The notes: generated by a model not told the origin, from the letters alone. 64,000 nt of DNA from Phytomonospora sp040655735 (GCF_040655735.1 NZ_JBFAKK010000001.1:558001-622000), one strand, 5' to 3'; numbered from the stretch's first letter, positions 18,768-29,961 are shown. Numbers and translations are program-made.

Positions 18768-19421
18768 ATGCGTTCCCGACCGCGCGTCGCGGGGCTGCTG
18801 CTGGCCGCAGGAGCAGGACGCCGCCTCGGCGGCCGCCCCAAGGCACTGCTGCGCCATCGCGGCCGCTCACTGGCCGAACACGCCGCGGCCAACCTCGCCG
18901 ACGGCGGCTGCGACACCGTCCACATAGTTCTCGGCGCCTCGGCGGCCGAGATACCGACCCCCGGGGGCTGCCACCGTGTCGTCAACCCCGACTGGAGCGA
19001 CGGAATGGGCTCCTCACTCCGCGCCGGTCTGGCCGCGCTGCCCGAGGACGCCGAGGCGGTCGTCGTCCTCCTCGTCGACCAGCCGGGCATCACCCCGGCC
19101 GCCGTCGCGCGGGTCATCGCCGCACACCGTGAGGGCGCCGAACTCGCCGTCGCCGCCTACGAGGGCGCCACGGGCCACCCGGTCTTGTTCACCCGCGCGC
19201 ACTTCCCCGGCGTCGCCCGCCTCGCGGTCGGCGACGCCGGAGCGCGCGGCCACCTGCGCGCGCACGCCGATCGCGTCGTGCGCGTCCCATGTCACGACGT
19301 CGCCTATCCCGCCGACGTCGACACGCCCGCCGATCTCCGTCTGCTGATCGGCGGGGGCCCGGCCGCGCCAACAGGTTCCTGGTGCGGCCGGGTCTCCCTC
19401 AGCGCAGATTCCACGCCTTGA
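18768..19421 (+). CDS. MobA/MocA-like nucleotidyltransferase (molybdenum cofactor cytidylyl/guanylyltransferase)
   Basis: A 217-residue NTP-transferase. The N-terminal nucleotide-binding motif is LLAAGAGRRLGGRPKAL, and further motifs are NPDWSDGMGSSLRAG and VVVLLVDQPGI (metal-binding Asp). The C-terminal end has DVDTPADL, typical of MocA-like enzymes. Beside xanthine dehydrogenase and XdhC it probably converts molybdopterin to the dinucleotide cofactor (MCD). It starts 4 bp after the transthyretin-like gene and is probably the last gene of the operon. Its end overlaps decayed peptidase sequence on the other strand. Confidence 0.87.
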   Translation: MRSRPRVAGLLLAAGAGRRLGGRPKALLRHRGRSLAEHAAANLADGGCDTVHIVLGASAAEIPTPGGCHRVVNPDWSDGMGSSLRAGLAALPEDAEAVVVLLVDQPGITPAAVARVIAAHREGAELAVAAYEGATGHPVLFTRAHFPGVARLAVGDAGARGHLRAHADRVVRVPCHDVAYPADVDTPADLRLLIGGGPAAPTGSWCGRVSLSADSTP

Positions 19422-19770
19422 CGGCGTTGACCATCGCGGTGTCGCCGGCCGTGTCGGCGACCGTCGAGCGGACCGAGACCGACTCGGCGCCCCGGCGATG
19501 CGCCAGGACCGTCCACGCCCGGTCGCCCAGACGCAGGACCGCCACGGCCGTCCAGGTCCCGCCCTCGTCGTAGGAGACCTCGAAGTCGAGGTCGGCGGTC
19601 CCGGCCGGGCGGACCACTCGAGCGCGACGATCTGCGGAACGACCGCGTGGGCCGCGCCGTCGACGATGCCGGAGGCCCCGACCCGTACGGTGATCAGGCC
19701 CACCGGTGTCCAGGCGTCCGGATCCGTGGTGGCCGTGGCGAAGGTCCACTCGCCGGTTATTGCGGCTCAT
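19399..19770 (-). pseudogene. C-terminal remnant of a subtilisin-family peptidase
   Basis: On the minus strand the translation SYDEGGTWTAVAVL and STVADTAGDTAM, ending in KAWNLR, resembles the C-terminal domain of large actinobacterial S8 peptidases. A second frame holds the preceding piece (GEWTFATATTDPDAW, then GLITVRVGASGIVDG). The two frames join only through a frameshift near 19610. There is no start codon with a signal for translation. It is read as the tail of the broken peptidase whose catalytic part lies at 21745-22328, with a pentapeptide-repeat gene between them. Confidence 0.7.
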
Positions 19771-19791
19771 GACACGTCCGTTACCAGCGGA
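19761..19791. repeat. Left copy of an imperfect 31-bp direct repeat flanking the pentapeptide gene
   Basis: The core ATGACACGTCCGTTACCA at 19770-19787 recurs with one mismatch (C to T) at 21712-21729. Over 31 positions 26 match. The copies lie on either side of the pentapeptide-repeat gene, at the two breaks in the peptidase pseudogene. This could mark the ends of an inserted segment or a recombination between related genes. Confidence 0.6.
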
Positions 19792-19932
19792 CCCACCAGC
19801 GCCACATCACCCCCACCACCGCTGTTGATCTCGGGTTGGGTTTAGCGTCGGGTGGATGCAGGAGAACGTGCTACTTGCCGCTCACGGCAGGTTCGATGAC
19901 CGGTAGACGCCGATTCCCACCGGCCCCGTTCC

Positions 19933-21582
19933 TCAGCCACTGGAGGAATCGAGAGACACCGCTGAAGAGTTCGAGAACGCCGGGTCCCGCTCCAGCACTC
20001 GGCCAGGCCCATCATCGGCGGGCCGTCGGCTTCCCCGGCGACGGCGTGCGGCACGCCACCCCGGCGGCAACAGATGAAGGAACACCAGGTGCAGGCCCAC
20101 CTCTAGGCCTACTCGATCTGGCATCGCGAAGTTCGCCCCGAGGAACCTGAGGGTCTGGGCGAACTTCGCCCGGCCGAAGCTGGCGGGCCCGGCGAACTTC
20201 GCCCCGACGAAGCTGGCATCCTCGCCGAACTCCGCCTCCTGGAACATGGCGTGCCCAGCGAACGCCGCCCCAGCGAACCCGGCCTCCTGGGCGAATTCCA
20301 CCTCGCAGAACCTGGCGCTATCGGCGAACTCTGCCTCCAGGAACATGGCGAGCCCGGTAAACCTCGTCTTGCTGAAGTCAACGGTCCCGGTAAACGCCAC
20401 CTCAACGAACCTGGCATACCTGCCGAACGCCGCCCCCCTGAAACTGCTTTGCCTGGCGAACGCCGCGCCACCGAAGTCAACGGACTCGGCGAATCCCGCC
20501 CCACCGAAACTGGCGTACCCGGCGAACACCGCCCCCATGAACCTGACATCCCTGGCGAACGTCACCCCGTCGAACCTGGCGGGCCTGGCGAACATCGCCC
20601 TGCTGAACACGGCCAGCCCAGCGAACGCCGCCCCAGCGAACCCGGCGAACCCGGCGAAGCGCGTCCCGGCGAAATTGGCGCGCCCAGCAAACCGCGTCCC
20701 GTCAAACCCGGCGGACTTGGAGAACGTCGCCTCCCCGAACTCGCCGGTCAGGAGGTGGCAGTGGTTGAAGTCAAGGTTATGGAGGTCGGCGCCAGCGAGG
20801 TCGATGTCCATGGCACCCCAGAACCTCTCGAAGGGCTCAGGGCTGGTGTCGTCGCGATCTGCTTCGGGGCGTGGGTCACGGAGGTGGTCGCCTATGAGGC
20901 GCTGCGCGGTGGCACGCACCTGCAGCTCCTCCGCCGGCCACACCTGGCGCGACGTCACCACACTCCCGCCTTCACCGTTGAGTTCCAGCTTGGTTGGCTG
21001 GCCACTGATTGGCGGGTCGGATGGTGGCATGCGCAGGTAGGAACACCACACGTCCATCACCGCACGCCGGCGCTTGGGGTGTTCTTGACCGAGGTCGTCC
21101 AAGGCATGAAGGGCGCCGACCCGTACGGCGGCCTTCTCGCTGCCGAGCTGGTCAACCGACTTGGAGAACAGCTCCTGCGCGCGTTTCTGGATCGCATCAT
21201 GCTGCGTGGCGGCGGCAACGCGTTCAGCATGTTCGAAGCGGCGTTCGGCATCGGCGATGCGGTGGGTCTGGTCTTCGAGCTGGCGCTTGTGCTCGGCCGA
21301 GGCGACGACCTGCCGGTGGATTAGCACCGCGAGAGTAACCGCACCGCCCAAACCGACGACGATGGTGAACGTCCTCTGAGCGGCATCCATCTGCCGCGTG
21401 CGGTCAGCGCCGGCCGCCGTCCACAACAGATCGATCATCAACAACGCACCGATGACAAGCACGAGCCCGACCGGGACCGCCCACCACCACCGCCGCCACC
21501 AGCCCCGCGACACTTTCCCGACTCGGCCTTCGCCCCCTGAACCCATCCGGTGACCGTCCCCCATGGACACCAAGACCACCAT
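19933..21582 (-). CDS. Pentapeptide-repeat protein with N-terminal membrane segments
   Basis: About 549 residues. Two hydrophobic segments near the N-terminus (PVGLVLVIGALLMIDLL and FTIVVGLGGAVTLAVLI) are followed by a charged, probably coiled stretch. A conserved region QLGSEKAAVRVGALHALDDLG comes next, as in many actinobacterial membrane-bound pentapeptide proteins. Residues about 260-495 are tandem repeats with Phe or Leu at the centre (A-x-F-x-x pattern), expected to fold as a right-handed quadrilateral beta-helix. The function is unknown; some relatives mimic DNA or act as scaffolds. Starts at 21582, 21564 and 21546 are all possible. It lies inside a broken peptidase gene in the same orientation. 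Confidence 0.8.
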   Translation of the reverse strand: MVVLVSMGDGHRMGSGGEGRVGKVSRGWWRRWWWAVPVGLVLVIGALLMIDLLWTAAGADRTRQMDAAQRTFTIVVGLGGAVTLAVLIHRQVVASAEHKRQLEDQTHRIADAERRFEHAERVAAATQHDAIQKRAQELFSKSVDQLGSEKAAVRVGALHALDDLGQEHPKRRRAVMDVWCSYLRMPPSDPPISGQPTKLELNGEGGSVVTSRQVWPAEELQVRATAQRLIGDHLRDPRPEADRDDTSPEPFERFWGAMDIDLAGADLHNLDFNHCHLLTGEFGEATFSKSAGFDGTRFAGRANFAGTRFAGFAGFAGAAFAGLAVFSRAMFARPARFDGVTFARDVRFMGAVFAGYASFGGAGFAESVDFGGAAFARQSSFRGAAFGRYARFVEVAFTGTVDFSKTRFTGLAMFLEAEFADSARFCEVEFAQEAGFAGAAFAGHAMFQEAEFGEDASFVGAKFAGPASFGRAKFAQTLRFLGANFAMPDRVGLEVGLHLVFLHLLPPGWRAARRRRGSRRPADDGPGRVLERDPAFSNSSAVSLDSSSG

Positions 21583-21702
21583 CAACCGAATACCCGATAA
21601 ATGTCCCTTCTGCGCCAGCCCACCCGCGGCTGCCGACCAACATCGTGGGAACCATTGCTGGCGGACGGTGCCTCAGGGGCCCCGCAGGCCAGCGGCACTA
21701 CC

Positions 21703-21733
21703 TTGCCGCGTATGACACGTCTGTTACCAACGG
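21703..21733. repeat. Right copy of the imperfect 31-bp direct repeat
   Basis: Partner of 19761-19791, with 26 of 31 matching bases. It sits where the peptidase reading frame loses family similarity, just after the FTSRG motif on the minus strand. Confidence 0.6.
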
Positions 21734-21744
21734 GCCGCCCACGG

Positions 21745-22328
21745 CTGGTGAACCAGGACAGCGCGTCGCCCTTGGTCACCGAAGCGACCGTCAAAGCGGC
21801 GTCGGCCGATCCGGGCGCCAGCACCGTCTCCACGTTCCCCTCGTTGCCCGAGGAGATCACGAACAGCGTCCCCGTCTCGGCGGTGAGGGCGTTGAGCGAC
21901 AGCGACATCGGGTGCCGTCGGACAGGTAGATGCCGATGCTGGCGTTGACCACGTCGGCGCCGCCCCGCGCGGCCCACTCGACACCGGCGATCACCGCGCT
22001 CACCTCGCACATGCCCGCCTTGACGCAGACCTTCCCCGACATCAGCCTCGCGCCCGGCGCCACACCCTTGAACCGGCCGTCGGAGGCGGCCCCCGACCCG
22101 GCCACGATGGACGCCACATGCGTCCCGTGCCCGAGGTCGTCGACACCACCCGGCGAGGTGCCGGTGAAGTCCTCCGCCGCCGTCACCAGCCCCGTCAGAT
22201 CCGGGTGAGCCGCGTCTTAGCCGCTGTCGAGGACCGCGACCCGTGACACCCTCACCGGTGTACCCGGCCTGCCACGCCTGCGGAGCCCCGACCTGCGGCA
22301 CACTCTGTTCCGCGGGCACCAGTCCACA
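21745..22328 (-). pseudogene. Subtilisin-family (S8) peptidase remnant, catalytic Asp/His part
   Basis: Minus-strand translation gives QSVPQVGAPQAWQAGYTGEG, then RVAVLDSG (catalytic Asp), DDLGHGTHVASIVAG (catalytic His), GVAPGARLMSGKVC and LFVISSGNEGNV. Several lesions separate these: a one-base insertion before VAVLDSG, an in-frame TAA at 22217-22219 where family members have an aromatic residue, and a one-base deletion near 21912. The segment with the catalytic serine is absent. The signal peptide and most of the propeptide are also not found. It is a decayed neighbour of the intact S8 gene at 22426-24216. Confidence 0.85.
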
Positions 22329-22425
22329 TTGGAAGGTCCGCGAGGGCGGCGGTCGGGACGCACCGAGGGCGGGACGCTCGGCACCGCGCCCCGCCCCGGC
22401 CCTCACCGGTTCACTCCGTTCCCAC

Positions 22426-24216
22426 TCAGAGCGTCACCACCTTGGTCACCGTCCCGGTCGCCCCGGTCGAGTCGGTCACCGTCGAGGTCACCCGGTAGCT
22501 GCCCGGACCGTTGTAGAAGTGCGAGGTCAGCGAACCCGACCCGCTCGTCCCGTCACCGAAGCTCCACCGGAAACCGGTGATCTGCCCGCCGGGGCTCGAC
22601 GACGCCGTCCCGTCGAACATGCAGAAGCGGAAACCCTGGTTGAAACAGGTCTGCGTGAAGCTCGCCACCGGATCGCCGGGTTCACCGCCGTCGTCACCGA
22701 CCACGAGCGTGAAGCCCGCCGTCCGGGTCGCCTTCGTGCCGGTCGCGGTGATCGTCACCGAATATGCGCCCGCCGGAGTGCTCGCCGATGTCGACACGGT
22801 CAAGGCCGACGACTGCCCCGAGTCGAGCGTCGCCGGGCTGAACGCGGCCTGCGCGCCGGACGGCAGACCCGAAGCGGTCAGCTTCACCTCCTGCGCGGAA
22901 CCCTTCGTGATCGTCGTCTTGACCGTCGAACTCGCCGACTGGCCCGGGTCGACGGTCGCCGAGCCGGGGTCGGCGAGCACGGAGAAGTCGTCCTCGGCGG
23001 GCGGCGGGCCGCCGATGAAGCCGGTGTAGAGGAGCTTGTTCGGGGAGCCCGAGCCGGGGTTGGTGACCTTCCCCGGCGTGGCGTTGTTCACGATCGCGTC
23101 GCGAACCTGTGCGGGGGTCGCGGTCGGGTTGCCCGCGAGGTAGAGCGCGATGGCGCCCGCGACGTGGGGTGCGGCCATGGACGTGCCGCTCATGGTGGCG
23201 CGCTGGCTGTCGCCGGCGTTGGCCGAGGACACGATGTTCGAGCCGGGCGCGAACAGGTCAAGGCAGGTGCCGAGGTTGCTGAAACCGCTGCGTGAGTCGT
23301 TCTCGGCGCTGGATCCGACCGTGACGGCCGCCGGGAGCCGGGCCGGGGAGAAGTCGCAGGCGTTGCCGCCGTTGTTTCCCGCCGCGAGGGAGTACTGGAT
23401 GCCTTTGTCGATGGAGCGCTGGACGGCGTCCTCCATGACGGGGTGGCTGCCGTTGTCACCGAGGCTCATGTTCGCGACGGCGGGTTTGACGGCGTTGGCG
23501 GTTACCCAGTCGATGCCCTTGGCGATGACGTCGTTGGGAGCGCTGCCGTCGCAGCCGAGGACCCGGACGGCGACGACCTTGGCCTTCTTCGCGACGCCGT
23601 ACTCGGCGCCCGCCGTGGTGCCGGCCACGTGGGTGCCGTGCCCGTGGCAGTCGGAGGCATTGGAGTCGTTGTCGATGAAGTCGTGGCCGGAGACCGCGCG
23701 GCCGCCGAAGGTCTGGTGCGTCATGCGCACGCCGGTGTCGAGGACGTAGATGGTGACGCCCTGTCCGCCGGTGGACGGATAGCCGTACTTCCGGTCGAGG
23801 GGCAGGTTCGCCTGGTCGACGCGGTCGAGGCCCCAGCTCGGCGGGTCGGCCTGGTCGTCGGCGAGCCGCACGGTGTGCACGGCCTCGACGTATGAGACGG
23901 CGGGGTCGGCGGCCATGCGGCGGGCGTCGGCGGCGTCCATCGTGGTCGAGAAGCCGCGGATGGTGGCGTGGTAGGTCAGGTCGACGGTCCCTCGATACCG
24001 CTCGGCGAGGCCCGCCGCCTTCGACTCGACGGAGGCGGCGACGCCGGGCACGGCGGAGTCCTCGAACACCGCGATGTAGCGGCCTTCGACGGCGGACGGG
24101 CCGCCGGCGTTGCGGATGTCGCCGGTCTCGGCCCGCGCCGCCGGGGCGGTCAGGAGTACGCAGGCCGCGGCGACGCCGACGGCGGCCGCCGTCCGCCACA
24201 GGTTCGTCGTTCTCAT
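22426..24216 (-). CDS. Secreted subtilisin-like serine protease (S8, proteinase K type) with PKD domain
   Basis: 596 residues. A Sec signal peptide (hydrophobic core, then APAARA-E) is followed by an inhibitor I9 propeptide (YIAVFEDSAV to about residue 105). The peptidase domain has catalytic Asp in YVLDTGV, His in CHGHGTHVAG and Ser in SGTSMAAPHVAG. Then come an immunoglobulin-like region and a C-terminal PKD domain (FDGTASSSPGGQITGFRWSFGDG). It is expected to be exported and self-processed and to degrade extracellular protein. The ATG has GAAAGGA upstream. Confidence 0.95.
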   Translation of the reverse strand: MRTTNLWRTAAAVGVAAACVLLTAPAARAETGDIRNAGGPSAVEGRYIAVFEDSAVPGVAASVESKAAGLAERYRGTVDLTYHATIRGFSTTMDAADARRMAADPAVSYVEAVHTVRLADDQADPPSWGLDRVDQANLPLDRKYGYPSTGGQGVTIYVLDTGVRMTHQTFGGRAVSGHDFIDNDSNASDCHGHGTHVAGTTAGAEYGVAKKAKVVAVRVLGCDGSAPNDVIAKGIDWVTANAVKPAVANMSLGDNGSHPVMEDAVQRSIDKGIQYSLAAGNNGGNACDFSPARLPAAVTVGSSAENDSRSGFSNLGTCLDLFAPGSNIVSSANAGDSQRATMSGTSMAAPHVAGAIALYLAGNPTATPAQVRDAIVNNATPGKVTNPGSGSPNKLLYTGFIGGPPPAEDDFSVLADPGSATVDPGQSASSTVKTTITKGSAQEVKLTASGLPSGAQAAFSPATLDSGQSSALTVSTSASTPAGAYSVTITATGTKATRTAGFTLVVGDDGGEPGDPVASFTQTCFNQGFRFCMFDGTASSSPGGQITGFRWSFGDGTSGSGSLTSHFYNGPGSYRVTSTVTDSTGATGTVTKVVTL

Positions 24217-24327
24217 GTGCTCGGTCCTTTCGGGACCCGGCGGGGATGGCCGGTCCGGGAAGTGCGGCGCCTCTGCCGGGCGCCGTCGATGAGCCGACGC
24301 TATGAGCGCACGCCGGGCGCCGCTACT

Positions 24328-24338
24328 GGGGAATTCCC
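24328..24338. promoter_or_regulatory. GGGGAATTCCC palindrome upstream of the S8 protease gene
   Basis: A near-perfect palindrome about 110 bp upstream of the protease start, just beyond the end of the truncated regulator frame at 24366. It could be an operator or simply promoter sequence; no matching copy was noticed elsewhere in the window. Confidence 0.25.
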
Positions 24339-24365
24339 TCCGCGAAAGGTAGGGGAGGGGTGGGG

Positions 24366-24560
24366 TCAGTCCCTCGCCCGGCCGCCGGCGGCGAGCTGTC
24401 CGCGCGAGCGGACGCCCAGCTTGCGGTAGATGCGGGTCAGGGTCGCCTCGACGGTCTTGACGCTGACGAACAGTTGCGCGGCGACCTCGCCGTTGGACGC
24501 CCCGGCGGCGACCAGGTCGGCGATGCGGGCCTCGGCGGGCGTCAGGCGGGCATCGGCGGG
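24366..24560 (-). pseudogene. LuxR-type DNA-binding domain cut off from its regulator by an in-frame TGA
   Basis: Reading on in the same frame after the TGA at 24561-24563 gives 64 codons. They contain ARLTPAEARIADLVAAGASN, then EVAAQLFVSVKTVEATLTR and IYRKLGVRSRGQLA before a second TGA at 24366. This is a complete LuxR/GerE helix-turn-helix, exactly the expected C-terminus of the large ATPase regulator upstream. No good start codon or ribosome site allows independent translation. A CGA to TGA change would explain the break; readthrough (stop context TGAC) is also possible. Confidence 0.8.
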
Positions 24561-27098
24561 TCAGGGTGCGGTCCCCGGTTCGAGCCGGGCGCGTTCGCGG
24601 GCGGTCGACTCCAGCCAGACCGTCGCCTCGCAGCGGCTGAAGATCTCCTCGGCCTCGATGAGCGTCGCCCGCGCCGCCGACCGCCGTCGCCGGCGCCTTT
24701 CCAGGCGGGCGAGCGACAGCAGCGCCCGGCCTTCTTCGAGCGGCAGCCCGCGCGCGGCGAAGACCTCGCGTGCCGAGGACAGCAGCGCCGCCGCGCCCTC
24801 CACGTCCCCGGTGCCGAGCCGCACGGCAGCCTCGGCGCGGTCGAGCTCGGCGAGGACGGGACGCCGGTCGAACTCGACGGCCGCCGCGCGCGACTTGTCG
24901 CAGACCTCGGCGGCACCGGCCAGGTCACCGGCGACGGCGAGCGCCTCGGCGAGTTCGGCGTGCCAGTGCAGGACGGAGGGGTCGGCGACCTCGAAGGCGG
25001 TGTGCAGGGTCTGGACCTTGCGCAGCGAGTCGACGGCGGCGGGCGCGTCGCCGAGCGCGGTCTGCACCCGGCCGAGCGCGAAGAGACTGTTGGCGGTGAA
25101 CCAGATGTCGTGGTCCTCGCGGGATGACCGCAGGCCCTGGCGGGCGTAGGACTCCGCCATGTCGAGGTCGCCGCAGGCTGCTTCGACGAGGGAAGCGGCA
25201 TAGAGCGCCGAGCCCGGCGAGCCCTGGCTGTCGGCGACGTGGGCGACCGCGCGGCGCGCGTAGTCGCGGGCGACCCCGCAGCGGCCTGCGCGCAGTTCCA
25301 CCTCGGCGAGACTGCGCCAGACCTCGACCAGTGCCTTCATCTCGCCGAGGCGGTGTGCGACGGGCAGGAGCCGAAGCAGGTCTTCGCGGGCCTCGGTGAG
25401 CCGGTCGTCGAAGAGGGCCAGGCGCGCCCGCACGAAGCCGGGCGCCCCGTGTGGGCTGGCCGGTTCGTCCGGTGTGCACAGTGCCTCGGCGCGGGCGAGG
25501 ATCTCCTCCGAACCGGGTTCGCCGCAGATGAACTGGAAGCGCGCGACGGTGGCCATGGCCTCGACCAGGAAACCGCGCCCCGCGCGGCCGTCGGCCAGTG
25601 CGACCGCCTCGCGGGCGAGGCGCGCGGCGGTGCGGGTGTCGCCGTCGCGGAGGTGCGCTCGCCAGGCGAGCCACAGCCGCACCTCGGCGAGCAGTTCGGG
25701 ATGCCCGGCGGCGTGCACCTCGGCGTCGGCGAAGACCTCGTCGAGAACGTCGAAGGCCTGCCCGGCGACCTCCATGACCGACAGGCGCGCACGCACCCGG
25801 TCGGCGGGATCGGTGGCCCGGTCGAGAACCGCCTGCGCGGCGCGCTGGGTCAGCTCGGTGTCCCCGGCCAGGGCGGCCTGCCGCGCGGCGGCGCGATAGC
25901 GGCGGACGGCGTCCTCGGTCAGGGACGCGGGCGTGCGCTCGGCGGCCAGCATGGACAGTTCGGCGGCGGTGCGCCGGTCGCCGCGGTGCTGCGCGGTGTC
26001 GGCGGCCTCGTCGAGGCGTTCGGCGAGGGGCTCGGAGACCGCGTCGGTGGACAGCGCGCGGTGCCAGGTCGCCGCCACGGGGTCGGCGACGGCGGCGGCG
26101 AGCGCGCGGTGGGCGGAGGCCAGCGCCGTCTCGGCAGCGTCGAGGCGCAGGGTGTCGCCGACCAGCCCGGCGCTGAAGCGGATCCCGCCGTCGGCATCGA
26201 CACCGGCGAGCCCCTCGGCGACCGCGCAGGCGAGATCCTCGTGCACTTGGCGGCGACCGCAGGCGCGCAGCAGCCGCACCGTCGGGCGCTCGGCGAGCGC
26301 GGCCAGCAGCAGGGTCTCCCGCCCGCGTCGGGAGAGACGGCCGAGTCTGCGCCGGATCGACTGGCGCGCGGCGGCGCCGATCTCGGGTGGCGCGGGGAGC
26401 GGCGCGCGCGGTGGTCCCGTCCCGATGGCGCCGGCGATGCGCAGCGCCAGCGCCGGATTCCCGCCCGCGGCGGCGTGGATGCGCCCGGCCAGGCGCGTCG
26501 CGATGCCGACACCGGTGAGCAACTCGGCCATCTCGGCCACGCTCCAGTCCGGGACCAGCAGCTCCTGGCAGGGGCTGCCGCAGATCTCGCCGACGGCACC
26601 GAGGTCGTCGGTGGCCAGCAGCACCGCGAGCCGGTCCGGTCGCAGGTTGCGGCATACGAAGCGCAGGACGTCGGCACTGCCCTCGTCGAGCCAGTGAGCG
26701 TCGTCGACGGCGACAAGGACCCGCCGGTCGGCCGACAGGGCGCTGAGCGCGTCGAGGACGGCGAGCCGCACCGAGACGCGGTCCGGCGCGAGGGCCTGCC
26801 CGGACTGGCGTAATAGGACGGAGAGGGCGGCCCGCCGCGGCTCGCCAAGTTCGGCGAGCGTCTCCGCGGGGATCGCCGCGAGCAGGTCGGTCACCGCCGC
26901 GTAAGGCTGGCGCGGGTAGGTCTCGGAGAGGTAGGCGCGCAGCGACAGGGACTCGGGCTGGTCGACGACGGCGTGGAACAGCGTGGTCTTACCGATCCCG
27001 TCGGGACCCCACAGGATGACGCGGCCGGTGCCCGACAGGCGATCCCGCAGCTCGGCGAGCACGGCGGCGCGTTCGATGAGACTGCCGTTCGTGCTCAT
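24561..27098 (-). CDS. Large ATPase (LAL/LuxR-type) transcriptional regulator, prematurely terminated before its DNA-binding domain
   Basis: 845 residues. It has an N-terminal AAA/NACHT-like ATPase with Walker A GPDGIGKTT (about residue 31) and Walker B VLVAVDDAHWLD. A long helical repeat region of TPR character follows (for example RAALSVLL and repeated A-A-x-L-A-R segments). Family members end with a LuxR helix-turn-helix, but here a TGA stops translation just before it. The ATG at 27098 has GAGGAG upstream and a TATCTT -10-like box at 27132-27137 (minus strand). As written the protein could sense signals but not bind DNA. Confidence 0.82.
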   Translation of the reverse strand: MSTNGSLIERAAVLAELRDRLSGTGRVILWGPDGIGKTTLFHAVVDQPESLSLRAYLSETYPRQPYAAVTDLLAAIPAETLAELGEPRRAALSVLLRQSGQALAPDRVSVRLAVLDALSALSADRRVLVAVDDAHWLDEGSADVLRFVCRNLRPDRLAVLLATDDLGAVGEICGSPCQELLVPDWSVAEMAELLTGVGIATRLAGRIHAAAGGNPALALRIAGAIGTGPPRAPLPAPPEIGAAARQSIRRRLGRLSRRGRETLLLAALAERPTVRLLRACGRRQVHEDLACAVAEGLAGVDADGGIRFSAGLVGDTLRLDAAETALASAHRALAAAVADPVAATWHRALSTDAVSEPLAERLDEAADTAQHRGDRRTAAELSMLAAERTPASLTEDAVRRYRAAARQAALAGDTELTQRAAQAVLDRATDPADRVRARLSVMEVAGQAFDVLDEVFADAEVHAAGHPELLAEVRLWLAWRAHLRDGDTRTAARLAREAVALADGRAGRGFLVEAMATVARFQFICGEPGSEEILARAEALCTPDEPASPHGAPGFVRARLALFDDRLTEAREDLLRLLPVAHRLGEMKALVEVWRSLAEVELRAGRCGVARDYARRAVAHVADSQGSPGSALYAASLVEAACGDLDMAESYARQGLRSSREDHDIWFTANSLFALGRVQTALGDAPAAVDSLRKVQTLHTAFEVADPSVLHWHAELAEALAVAGDLAGAAEVCDKSRAAAVEFDRRPVLAELDRAEAAVRLGTGDVEGAAALLSSAREVFAARGLPLEEGRALLSLARLERRRRRRSAARATLIEAEEIFSRCEATVWLESTARERARLEPGTAP

Positions 27099-27188
27099 CC
27101 GCACTCCTCGTCACCGGCGACGCGCCTTGAAAAGATACCCCGATCTTGGACTTCCCGGCTCGGTCCTTCGGCGCCTTCGACGGGTCCG

Positions 27189-29663
<2,475 letters not shown>

Positions 29664-29888
29664 GGGTCGACGGTATCGCCCGCGCGACCGGAGGGAAGGC
29701 GAACCGCCTTCGACTCGGCGGGCCACGTTGGGCGAGCGTCGCCTCAACAGCGGGAGCGGGAGCGGGTCGCCGCCGCAGCCTCCCCGTCGCCGCACCACCC
29801 TGCCGGACGCGCCTCGCCGCAGGGGTCCTCGCTCTCGCATCACCCCGCTGGGCGCCGTCCCACCTCGCAGCGCCCTACTGTCACGCCG

Positions 29889-29920
29889 CTGATCCGCTGA
29901 TCCGCTGATCCGCTGCTCCG
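29889..29920. repeat. Tandem repeat, four units of 8 bp (CTGATCCG)
   Basis: Three exact copies of CTGATCCG and a fourth with one change (CTGCTCCG) stand head to tail in the spacer downstream of the permease gene. A variable-number repeat arising by slippage is likely. Confidence 0.85.
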
Positions 29921-29928
29921 TCCACGGA

Positions 29929-29961
29929 GGGACGGCCCGCCGCATTGCGACGGGCCGTCCC
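29929..29961 (-). terminator. Hairpin downstream of the purine permease gene
   Basis: GGGACGGCCCG pairs perfectly with CGGGCCGTCCC (11 bp) around an 11-base loop. It lies about 190 bp past the permease stop in its transcription direction and has no T-tract, as is common in high-GC actinobacteria. It may also shield the uvrA-like promoter from readthrough. Confidence 0.55.

Noticed and set aside
20251..21324. Long plus-strand open frame over the pentapeptide gene
   Set aside because: It is a repetitive Pro/Gly/Glu-rich shadow of the minus-strand pentapeptide repeats with no independent start signal or domain.
19761..21733. Insertion-sequence or integron event around the pentapeptide gene
   Set aside because: There are no terminal inverted repeats, transposase or integrase. 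The 31-bp repeats are imperfect and too long for a typical target-site duplication.
24561..24563. TGA read as selenocysteine in the LAL regulator
   Set aside because: The position lies in a linker without a catalytic role and no selenocysteine insertion element was seen directly after it; mutation or readthrough is simpler.
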